Assembly (NCBI RefSeq): GCF_003286085.1
Contig: NW_020825312.1
Span: 4,402,001 to 4,466,000, forward strand
DNA length: 64,000 bases
From: Drosophila persimilis
Taxonomy: Eukaryota; Arthropoda; Insecta; Diptera; Drosophilidae
Direction: 5' to 3'
The position numbers were made by a program, and so were the translations under genes. The notes under the pieces are model-generated. The model worked only from the letters and a program-made list of their open reading frames with translations, was not told the DNA's origin and did not search any database. The stretch's first letter is position 1; the number at the start of each line of letters is the position of its first letter. Below are positions 35,901 to 47,900 of this stretch, piece by piece.

Positions 35901-38900
35901 ACACACGCGTCTCGACAGGAGCAGCAGCAGCAGCAGCTGTTGCCGGCAAACAAAGGGGGGTATGCCCCGAGGGCGGACAGGGGGGCAGGCGCAGGCGCTG
36001 GGCACATGGCAATATTTCATTACCCACAGACTGTCGCAGTCGCAGTCGGAGCTGCCTCCACACTTTTGTGCCGGCATTTGAGGCATTCAACGTTGGGCCT
36101 CCACCTCCGTGCCTCTTATCTGGCCACAAAGTTGCATGCAACAACAACGCTTACGCACACCAGAGGTGGAGAGGGGGGGAGGGGGGGGGGGGGGGGGGGA
36201 GGGGGAAATGGATACACACCAGATTTTATGATGTAATCCAATATATAGAAAACGATCAGGCTTTAGAAAGGACAAGGACAAGTCCTTCCCTGCCACAGGG
36301 ACAGGTGCCACGCCCCGTCTGATGGGCGCGAGAGGCAGATGCAAAGCTCTCGTCCCCAGCCACGTTTTTACGCGCATCTGCAAATTAAAAACGCATTTTA
36401 TTTGCGTTGTGTGTGTGTGGCAGTGGCAGCAGTGGCACTGCCAGTGGCAGTGGCAGATGCAGGGCTTGGCTTTGACAATGGGCCAGAGACAACACTCGAC
36501 ACGGGCGGCGCATGGCGACAGGGCCGTGTGCCCCCCTCCCCCTCCCCCCTCCCCGCCGAACAAGCGAAATATGTTGCAAAGTCTTGCACTTTTTGCCCCA
36601 GAGACGGGGGACACACGGGGCGGGGAAGGGGAAGGGGAAGGGACACCCTACCTGTGTGGAGGGGCTTAATTGTTGGGTTGTGTGTAGGATACACAGAGAT
36701 ACACGACACAACTCGACACTCGACGACAATGGCGATGCTGGAGGGGGCACAGAGGGGGCACAGAGGGGGCACAGAGGACCCTGTTGAAATCAAAGCTTTG
36801 TGGTGCCGACATGATGTGTGCTGTGTGGATGATGATGACAGGTAGCCGAGTGTTTAATTTATGTCTTTTTAAGCACTTTGCCCAGCCGCCTCTTCTGCAT
36901 AGAAACAAAGAGAGAGAGACAGAGACGGGGAGACAGGGAGAGGAAGATGCAGATGCAGAAGTTGCATCTGTGGCCGTTGATAAGAAAATGTTGGAAAAAC
37001 TTTTGCCAGCGAGTGGGTATTTTTCTATTAATCAAAGCTGCTGGAAACCCACTTGCCTGCAGATACATTCTGTATCTTTTGGCAGGCAATCACAATGGTC
37101 CTTATTCTCATTCTGCCCACAATCTGAGAAACATTAATTACGAAACACTAAAAGCATTCCCATTCCCACATTCCCACAGAAAAAGGGAGCTCTATAAATT
37201 TGTGCGACTCCTGGGACTATTATTAGAGCTAATCATGCGATATCCTCGATGCCCCGCTGTGCTGGGTGTTTGGTTACCAGGAAGAAGGCGGCACGGCCAT
37301 AACAATGGGCCTCCCTCGAAAGGGATAATGCGTAACGCAGGATACGGCACCAGAAGAGCGAGAGGTCGTTTCCTTTTTGTTTTTTTTTTGGGAAAATCCC
37401 AATCAATGCAGCGCAACGAATCGGCCCTACAATGGAGGCACCACCGGACAACTGCTGGACTTCTGGGCGACTTCTGGCCGACTTCTGTGCGACTTCTGGG
37501 CTGACTGACAGCTCTCAGACCACTGGAAAAATGTGTCAATTTGCAGCAATCTAATCTCTGTGTGTGCGGTCCGACGACCGGCCCGAAATTCCATTGAAAT
37601 ACAAGCATTCTCCTTTTGGCGTTTACCATTTAATCAATTATTATGGAAAGAGCATATATAGTACGTTATCTTTTGGCATTCTGTTTGTACAAATCGATCA
37701 CCGAACGAAACTGGCACACACGGAATGGAGTGGAGTGGATCGGATCGGATCGGTGGAGTGGAGGAGTGGAGTGTTGCTTGCTTTCAAAATCCTCAATTAG
37801 TTGTACACATAAATCAGGCGAAATCACAGAAACCCTTTCTTCTAGCGGGAGTGCGGAACGCCTTTTGATTTGGGTTAAAGATTTCTTGTCAACGCGTGGA
37901 ACGGGGGGGCGGATTGATAGCCAAGGTTTGAGGGGGCGGGGGGGAGGCATACCCTATCCCCCTGTGCTAAAAAATAGAGATACAAATATATCTTTTCCTA
38001 GGCAGAGCGTGTGCGAGAGATGAGTGGCCCCCGATTTGTTTACCGGCGATCGCTCGATGCCCTACCGATGATATGTATAGAATGTGCTAATGAATTAATT
38101 ACCCCTGTCCGAACCCAGCTGCTGGGCAGGCGGGGGAGGGGGCGGGGGGTAGGCCCACAAATATTATTTGATTTTGTTAATTGTCGAAATAAAAACGTGG
38201 CCCGCAGTGGAATGTGTTAATGGCCTTAATCGGATCTCGAAAGAACCCATTGAGCAGCGACGAGTCTCCCCCTCCCCCTCCCCCATCCACCGCTCGGGGA
38301 GCAAAGTTGCAGAGTCATATCCTAAAGCGTCTCCCATGATCATTGGCTGTTATTGGTTGTGGCATTGGCGATGCGAAGCGATGATCTTATCATCAGAGCA
38401 TCAGGCCCGAGCAGGCCAGAGCAGGGCAGAGCAGAGTGCGGCCTACAACTCAATTTTTTGGGTTCCCATCTATCTGAATCGTTCATCCAATCACGTCCGG
38501 TGGGTATTTTCTTGTGAGCGTTTGCTTTTCGACCTGTTCTTAATGGCTTTTCAATTGAGCCATTCAATTGTTGTTATTAACGTTATTTGTTTGTTTATTA
38601 GGTGGAATCGTAGTCTGGGTCTCTGGGTTCTAGGTTCTATATTCTAGGAATGGGGAGGGGAATATGACACTTGTGGCTGAGTCGTGAGAGAGTTGGGAAT
38701 GAGTGGCCGCATATTTCAGGCCATTAAAGTCCCACTTTGGGCCTAATAAACCCAACAGCCAGGCAGGCTCACACACAGCACCGCCCCAAGAGGCAGCCTA
38801 GAGGACCCAGACCTAGCCCTAGCCCTAGCCCTAGCCCTAGCCCTGGACTGGCCTCCTTGGATCATGTTGTAATGCCACCACGTACAAACGTCAATTAAAT

Positions 38901-41900
38901 AAATACAAGATACCAAAAGCGTTGTAAACGCCCCGATCGTGGGCTCCCCAGACACCGCCAGACACCCAAGAACGGGTAAGGGGCGGGGCCGGGGGCCGGG
39001 GGCGTTGGGGAGGAGGAGATTCATTCTGGAGCCAAAGAACGATTCATAAATTCTGAATTTTCCACTGCCTCGGCGACTGGCGACTGCCTCTGGACTCTGG
39101 AATGTGCTCTGGCCGGACTCTCTGGCCTCTCTCTCTCTGTCTCTCGTTTATTTTTGGTCTAGAACGAGTTTTCGTTGCATACCGCTCCCCGTGGCGACTG
39201 CAGTGGCAACTTCCTGTGGCCACTCCAGCCGCAGAGTCGAGATATCCGCCGTAGGAGGAATTGTCATTCGCGCAAATTTAATCAAAGTGCCTGGAACCAC
39301 GAGGAGGAGGAGGAGGAGGAGGAAACTTGAGAAGCTTTTCATTTATTTGCTCACTCAATTAGTGGCAGGGCCCTCTCCTCGTCGGATCATTCAGTTTTTC
39401 CTGTTTATTTGTACGATCTCTACCTCCCTCTGGCACTCGCCTGGAGGAAGGCAAGGGGGGGGGGGGGGGGGGGGCTGGCCTTCTGTTTAAACTCTTTTTT
39501 GCATTCCTTTGATTTCCGATCGAAATGATAAATGAACGTCCGCCCCTCCCCCCCTCTCCCCCTTGGCTCTTTGATTGTTCTGTTCGATTCGATTCGATTC
39601 GAACCGACTCTCGATGTCTCTTAATTGTCCAGATTCGCTTCCTAATGAATTTTTAATAATTTCCAGCTCTGTTCTCCACTCTATGCAAATTAATTTGACA
39701 CAATTCTGTACAAAACATACACATGTCTCTCCCTCTACCTCCCCCTCTTCCTACCTCTCAGATCTGCTCAGATTGGTTCCGCTTGCGTCATTCGATATCG
39801 GCAGATACACATGTATCTATGTATCTGGGGTACACGCATTTGGGTCTTTGAAAGATAGACGCACCCTAGGGTGCTTTAGACCTTAGAATACCCCAAAAGG
39901 AAACCTCCCCCTGAAGGTATCCTCCCGTTGAGAACCTTCTTCTAAGAGTCCTTGCCATGGCAATCGTCTAAGGAGTGCCTGACAAGCGACTGTGTGTTTT
40001 GTTGTTGGATTCGTGGGATCGCAAGGCCCAACACTTTCCCTGGGCTGACTTCTCGCTCTCTCCCAGTGTGGCTTGGCAGCAACTCCGATCTGTTTCCAGA
40101 AATAGGCATACCCCAGATACAAATACTCGTCCCATCCCCCTTCCAGTGCACACATCTCGAATCTCTTCGCGCCACTCGACTCGCCTCGACTGGCCTCGCT
40201 TTAATGGAGTGCAACACCATTCAATTCCGATCAATTGCCATTGATTGATATCAGCCACACCGAGTCGTTGCAGAAGGCGCTGTCTGGGGGTCTCTGGAGG
40301 TCTCGGCAGCTGCATTTTGCGCCCAAACACTCGCCCTTCCCGCCTGTTAATTGCTGATAAATAAGCCAACAAATTTTCAGCAATAGCTTTGCGTCCAGCC
40401 GCAGACGCACACACGCACAAAGGGACTTGGGGCAGGCATCATTTGCATCTCTTTTGTTGCATTTCAATTTAAATAAATGTCTTCGGGGGGGACTCTCGAG
40501 GCGAACAAAGGCGCAGAATGCCATTTTTCATAATTTGCGGTTGTCAGCAAAAGGTTTTTCCTTTAGTGGAGGGGAGTCGAGGGGAGTGGAGGGGAGCAGA
40601 AGTCTGATAAATGAATGTGGGATGGAAATCCTGGGCGAACGACTTCCTGGAGGGCACCTGAAAATTCCGTGGAAACCGAAACGAAACGAAACGAAGAAAA
40701 CACTCGTAAATTTGTAAGAAATTTGTTGTTCTGTCGGCAAGTGTCGCGATCTATCCCCCACCCCACCCCCAGGGCGGGAGGGGCAGCCATAAATCGTTTA
40801 AGAGGAGCGACAGAGAGGCAGAGAGGGGGGGAGGGGGGCACACGCCCACCAGTGGAACTGTGGCACTGTGGAGCGTGGAAGAATTGCCACAAGTCTGCCA
40901 CAATTTATTTAGTTTAGTGCACTTGTCATTAAAGATAATTTATAAGTGGTGGCAGACAGACATGAGCCGAGGGTGCCCCTCCCCCCCACCACCACGTGGG
41001 CGTTGTAGTAATTGGGAGGGAGGGGGAGAGTGAGCCAGAGATCTGTTGCAACTCCAGCAAGGGGCTGTGTGGGTCTTGAGTGATATCTTTATTTGATGGT
41101 TTCCCAAGTGCCATAAAAGCTGATCTCGCCCCTCGGATCTGATGACATTTTTGACTGTGGCCTGTGGCCTCTTCTCTGGCCAAATTTATGCCGCATTGCT
41201 GGCCATTAACTGTCAAATAAAAGCCTGCTTATTGGACGTTCGAAACTCATTAAATATGCCGCTCTGGGGTCGGCTGGCCAAACAGCAATTTGTGTGATTA
41301 ATAATCGTAATCATCGGAGAAGAGTCCGGCCCACAAATTATGTTGTCACATGCGAAACAGAGGAGGCACCGCGGCGGCTCTAACAGGATTATGTGGCATG
41401 CCACATTAGCATTTTCATGCCATCGCCATCGCCGTCGCCATCGCCGTCTCCTACCTGCTCGGACATGGCCTAATTTGTTGTCTCACTCTCTCCCGTTTCT
41501 GCCTGTTTCACAGCTGGAGTTCAAAGGTCGATTCTCTCTCTCCCTCTCTCTCTCTATCTTTTTTTTGGGGAATTTATGCTCGATTATGTCCACATGGACC
41601 TTTGCCGCTCTCCCTTTTTGTTGTTCTTCTGCAGCTGTATCTATGTATCTGTGTATCTGTGTATCTGTGCTCTGTGATGCGTGGAACTGCCATCGATTAT
41701 TGATTTAATTAATTATCAACGCTCTGTGTGTGTCTCTCTGCCTCTCTCCCTCTTCCCCTTTTGTTGCCTTAATAAATATTAATAAATTCCATTTGAGATT
41801 TTCTTTTATTGAAAATTACTTTATTGTTGCGCTGGGCACCCCCCCTCCTCCCCCCCAGCGGTGCTAAATGGATTCTCAAGAGCAAATCAATTGTTTATCG

Positions 41901-44900
41901 AGAAATTAATTTTCCCCAGAGAATCCAACAACACCTGTTGCACATCTCTGTAGCTGTAGCGGCCCTTAAAATCTGTATCTTTCAGATACTTTATCTTGTG
42001 CACAACCACAGACACGAGAGTGTTTCAGGTCTCGTCGCGTCTCTGATTTCCCAGATTCATTACCGACCCGAACCGAACAGATCTTTGAAAATCCCACAAA
42101 ATTAAATCATTTATGAGCTTTAAAATGTTGGCCAATTTATTTGATGCTCTCCCAGCTCCCTCTCCCCCTCTACCACCCCTCTGCTTCTGCTTTTGGGTCG
42201 GCCACTAAATTGTTTTGTGGTTAGCAGCAGCAATTTGAGAGAGAGAGAGAGAGAGAGGGGGAGAGAGAGAGAGAGGTGGAGAGATTTGGTTATTATTATT
42301 TTTTTTTGTTCCACCACGAGTACCTTTTGGCTCTTTGGAGGAGATCGCAGCTCAGCTTTTATGGCTTTTGCGGTTGAATGTTTTGCGGTCTGCGAAATGT
42401 CTGAGAGCCGGGTACGGGTACGGGTACGGGTACGGGTTCGGGTGGGGGGCAGGCACATCCGAGCCGGGGGCTGATGGGCTTATGAGTCGCTCTTAAATGC
42501 TCTTTTATGGCTTAAGCCAAGTTTTCCAATTGAATCGATGACTCGTCTCTGGCGCACTGCTCACATTTTTAATTGGAACACAAAAAATGTACGTCCAAGC
42601 TTGACAGCCACACGTACCGCAGTCTCCAATGTCTGTGGCAGTCGCCGCAGAGTTGCAAAAACAGACAACACTCGACCAGAGGAACGTGCTTTGAATACTC
42701 ACTTCTACTATATCGAGAGAGTGCCCCCGTAGCCCCGTAGCCCCCACCAGACGCTGCCTGCATTCAGTAAATCTCGTGTCTCTCTGTCGCTCCGTCTCTC
42801 TGCCTGTCGCTGGGCTTTTATCTCGTGTCCGAAATCGACTTTTAAATCCAGTCAAAACATCAGGCCGGCCATCAACTGTGGGCCTCCCTCTCCCCCTCCC
42901 TCCCTCTCTCTTTGATGGTGCGAAAATTGAAATTTCGGTCTATTTCGGAGGTCCCTTCCGACCCCGTTGAGAATCCTACGCCTAATGGGATCCAATCACA
43001 AACTTGATCCCATGCCATAATCCGATTAATCAGCGGATCTCTTGCCTCACCACCCGACCCGCCCGGACCCGCCCGGACCCGCCCGGACCCGCCCGGACCC
43101 GCCTGGACCCGCCTGGACCCGTCCGGACCCGCCCGATCCACTATGAATAAATGCCAAATAAATAACAGAGCGGGCAAAAGTAAATACAAAAATAATAATA
43201 ATGATTGTCAATTGGAGAGGTAAACAGAAGCAAAAGCCGAGTGTCTGGACCCCGTCTCCCGTCCCCTGGCCCCCAGATGGAGACGGGTGCGGTGCGGTGC
43301 GGTGGTTGCCTTTGAAATCGAATCGATGGCGAATCGAACGCCATTTCTCAGCTATTTCTGTCTGGATTTCGGATTTTTGTTTGTTTTGACCCGCCGCCCG
43401 CCTCCTGCCGCCTGCCTCCTTCCGCCTGCCTCCTCCTGCCTCCCGCCTGTGTGGTTCATTCAAGCGAAATTAATTAAACAATAAAATTTGATTAATGGCA
43501 TTGTTCGGGGAGCGTGTGTGTGTGTTTGTTTGGTCTCTGTTTAACCTGTTTTGCCGTTTACGCATATTTTTCGTTGCGGCCACAATCGACCCCCAAAAAA
43601 ATTGGACAATGGGGCGTATGAGCAATGTGCACAGAGCCCGAAAATGTCTCGCACAGTTTGTTTCATTTTCCCGTAACTCACTAATTAGAGCATCGTAAAT
43701 TGAGTGTAAATTTCGGCACACCACTCGAGACATACCCTGCACACGCATTCCGAAGGGGAAAAACCAGCGTCTAACATTCCATATTTCGTGTATTTCGTAT
43801 GGAATGCAATGCACTAGAGTGCGAATTCCTTTTGGCAATTTTGCATTCCCTGGAAAAAACATCAAACATCTGATTCTCTGATTCTCTATCCCATATGGTT
43901 CCTAAATATAACCTTAAATCCTTTATTCTGCCCTAAAACATTGCAAAGAACTCGTCTTTATTCCACCAAAACTTCATGAAGAATCCTAACGCATGTGTCG
44001 GTACGCTTATGGGACATTTGTGCAAGAAATGCTTGCCTTATTTTGAAATATTATTATCTTTATACACGTACTGAGTGCTGCTGTTTCTGCTGGCTGGGTG
44101 TACTCTTTTCTTAAGTAAATTTATTCATGTCCGTTACTCTTTTCCTTTGCATATTCATATGCTTTAAACGTTCGAAAAGAGTATCATAGAAGCGAGTCTT
44201 AGCTGTTGTTGGCGTACTAGAAGAGTAATACTTGTACTCTTTGCTTAAGTGGGTCTCTGGCTCTCCGTTACTCTTGTCATTTGCTTAACAAGATTAAAAA
44301 GAGGATCATGGAAGCGAGACCTCGGCTTTGGTATGTTAGGAGTGTGTCTGTGCCTTGTCTCCGTTGTTCCAGGCTGTCCGTTACTCTTGTCCTTTGCCTA
44401 TTCCTATGCTTTAAACGCTCGAAAAGAGCACCATAGAAGCGAGTCTGCGGCGTTAATCGCGCGGCTCTGTGGGAATTAAAACTACCAGTGGATGATTAAT
44501 GAAGTGAAAGCCCAACCAAAGGTAACCCCGCCCCCCCAGTGGTAACCCCAAACCGAAAGCTATGTACTCCATAGTGCACATAGATGGATCTTTCTCTTTG
44601 TGGGCGGCGTTTGAGGAAGTGGTGCTGCCAGAAAATCTGCATTTATCAAATTGACAAATGCAAAAGACTCCATTCAGCGTTGCACACACGCGTGTGTCTG
44701 TCCGTGCGTATTCTTTGGGCGTTACCGTGAGCTTTTCTTTCCTTTCTTCTGCGGAAAAAAGATGCATCTCTTTTTAGATAATTTCCTGTGGAAATTATCT
44801 TTCTGTCAAAACATTCCTTTTCACAACATTCGCATGAATAACGAACTGGGCGTGGGGTGGAGGAGGAGGTGCAGGCGGAGAGCCATTCGTTGGCTGTTGG

Positions 44901-47900
44901 CTCTTAATGTTGCCTCCGGGTGCATGCAACATTTAGCATGCTCCACCTTTGGACTCCTCACCCTCACCCCCACCCCCCCCTCCGACCCCTACCATCCGAC
45001 TACGTATAATTATACAAAACGTAGGCTAAAATGTTGCATGGGAGATTTTCCTATTCGTTTTTCCCTGCCTGTGCCTCTGCCTCTGCCTCTGTGCCTTCGT
45101 CTCTGTCTCTGTCTCTTTCGCTGCTTTCTTCACGAACAGGGCGGCTCTTTTAGGCGTAATTAAAATTACTCGACTGCAAGCGGTGCAGAGGCGGTGGAGG
45201 CGGTGCAGCGGTGCAGCGGTGGAGGAGTGGAGGCGGTGGAGCCGGTGGATGGGGCATGGGGCGTATGTTTGTGCTGCAAAACACGTTCCGTGCAACTTTC
45301 AAGAAGTCTTCCTGGTCCGCGAGGAGGTTGGAGGTCGTCTCGTCTCGTCTCAGTCGAAATGCTTTCTGCCTGATGAAGTGACGACAGCGACACCGGCACA
45401 GACTTTTCAAAAGTGTTGCACATGTTTTCTTCACTCATTTGTTCGGCTGCCAAGATGTCTGCGGCAAGTTGTAACAATCCCAGCCCCCCCCCTGCCCCCT
45501 GCCCACGCTCCACGCCATTGAATGACAATTTCAAAATGCGCAAAAATGTGCGAAAATGTTTCACACATAAATAGCACAGCGGTGGGCAGCGGTGCACAGA
45601 GGGCGGGACGGGGGGCGCAGAGGGGGGCACCCCAAAGAAAATAAACATTTTCCTTTCCATTGGCATCAATATTTTTGTGAGGCGTAATTAGCAGCAGCCC
45701 GGGGGGGTGGGGGGCACCGGGGGGGAGGGGTGTCGGTGTCTGAATGCGAAACATCTGCTAATGGAAAAGCGTGGAATCCCAAGAACCAGGGCGGCCCACC
45801 GAACTTTACGAAACTCACCGAAACCCCGAAAATCCGTAATCATTTGTGCCGCTGATTATCTGTGAATATTTGGGCATGTATATGCCCCTTCAACAGGCTC
45901 TCCGTCTGTGTGATTTGTGCTGTGCTGCAACCAGATCTCTGACCCAGCCACAGCCCCGGGGGGGCAGACGGGTGGTCCGCGTCCGAGTTCGATGAAAATC
46001 TGTAAAATTAATTAAGTGCGAGGCGATGGGGAGTGCGAGAGGAACTAATCTCAATGGCAATCGCAGTGGTCCAATATTTGTACAAATTTCTCTACAGCCT
46101 GCTGTACGTACGTGTATCTCTATTTGTTCGCGGCGGGTGGTGGTGCCTGCCTGCCTGCCTGCCTGCCAATTGAGTCATGTGTTGCACCGTCCAGCGTCCA
46201 GCGTCCGAGTGGAGTGGAGTGCCCTGTGGCTCCGTCTGAGGCAGAGGCAGGGGCTGGGGCAGAGGCAGGGGCACCATTTGTTTGTTTCCATTCGAAGAGG
46301 GCTCGCCCGCCCGTGCATTCCTGTGCATTTTTGAAGTGCACGGCAAGGGCCATTAAATAAAATCCAAATCAGAAACAGAAACAGAAACAAAAGCGAAACA
46401 ATTCTGAAAACGATTCAGATTTAATTGCATTTTTCTGACCTGAAAAGTAAGCCAAGAGCCGAAGCCAGAACCAGAGCCAGTACCACTTTTGTGCAGTCGA
46501 AAAGAAAATCTTGTGTTCCAGCAAATGCCTGGGAGAGCCTGCTGTGTTGACCCAATAAATAACCCAAGTCCCCGGCCCCGCCCCGCCCCCTTTCGTTGCT
46601 CATTAAATGAGCCGCCGCCCCACGTCACGGGCAGATGTTGCTGCCGGAATTTGAATAATGCCAAAAGGCCCAAAAGGCGGCTCGTAGGAGAAATCATTTT
46701 CAATCTACGTGCGAATTCAAAAAAAAAAAAAGAAGAAGAAGCCACCCCAGTGGGTGGTGGGTGGTGGGTGGTGGTGTGATTGCTGGCTCTCGCTTGCTGG
46801 GCGCCTAATTAAAACTCATTACCATAAGCATCAGAACTTGAGCAAGCCACAGACCAGGGCCGTCCCGGGCCGGACGGCAGAGACGGAAGGGACTGCCAGT
46901 CAGGAAATTTAAATCAATTCACAAACAAGCCAAAGAGAGAGCGGGAGAGAGAGAGCGCAAGCGGGACAGGAGACAGGAGCGGCTACCAGGCCGTTTAACC
47001 TTTTCTTTGGCTAATGCAATTTCCTTGCCAGACGGCGGCATTTTCTGCTTTCGATACCCTGTACTGAAGGGGTGTCTGTGTTCCAGCCACAGTTCCGATG
47101 AGGACTATTCCATACTGATCACTTTTTAGCCCATTGTTTTTTGGTTTTCGTTGGATTATTTTTCACAATTTTGACGTGGATTATCCCGATTATCGCTGGT
47201 TTGCAGAACTTAAACGCGCTCGTAGTTCAGTCGATGAGGACTTCTTGTTGTGCCCCAAAACATCGCTAGTATCCTCCTTTTTAGGGGTCTTCCAAGCAGA
47301 GTTGGTTCCATCTATGGAGCAGAGGGTATCGCTTGGTCGGCTACCCAGCCCCAGCTCTACTGCAACCTTCTGCCTTGCTTCTGTTGCTGTTTCTTTTTGG
47401 CTTCCGCTTTTTTGGGGTTGAATTTGCCTGAAATTTCCGCACTATCCCACCCCGCTGCCTGCTTCCTGCCGTGTGGCAGTCACCCACCCCTGCAGCATAG
47501 TAAAAGTGAAAGCTACATGCGTGCAACGACCCCTTTTTCATATGCCCCGTATGCCCCGTTCCCACCCTCTTGCGTCTGCCAGCGCGCTCTCCCTCTCTCG
47601 CTCCTTTGGCAGCTCTCTGCTCGCTTGACACTCGCTCTCGCTAGCTCTCTGTCTCGCTCACGCTTTGTCTGGCTATTCATTTTCCCTTTTGCACTGTTTG
47701 CTGTTGTTCTTTTCGTCGTCGAAAAGTTTTCGGCCACATGTGCAACAGTTCTGCCGTCGTCCTGCTGGCGGCTTCTGGGCGCCTGTTCCCGTGCCGGCTC
47801 GCATTTTTGTGCCAGGCCAAAAAGGACGAAGCGATGAGCGAGTTTTGCTCTCCCTCGCTCGCTCTCGCTCTCTCTGTACTTTGTAATGGCCATTGAAACT

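Larger units (their letters stand above)
34331..44098 (+). other. dlp: dlp intron 1, central part
   Basis: No gene is supported. Notable simple repeats: a (CAAGAC/CAGGTC)n run at 34977-35046, a CA tract at 35886-35906, G19 at 36181-36199, (CCTAGC)n at 38811-38843, G20 at 39455-39474, (CGGGTA)n at 42410-42443 and a 10-bp GCCCGGACCC array at 43055-43136. The open frames crossing them, including long minus-strand ones, are compositional. Confidence 0.55.

Noticed and set aside
38811..38843. Interstitial telomere sequence
   Set aside because: The unit is CCTAGC, not CCCTAA, and Drosophila telomeres are retrotransposon-based.
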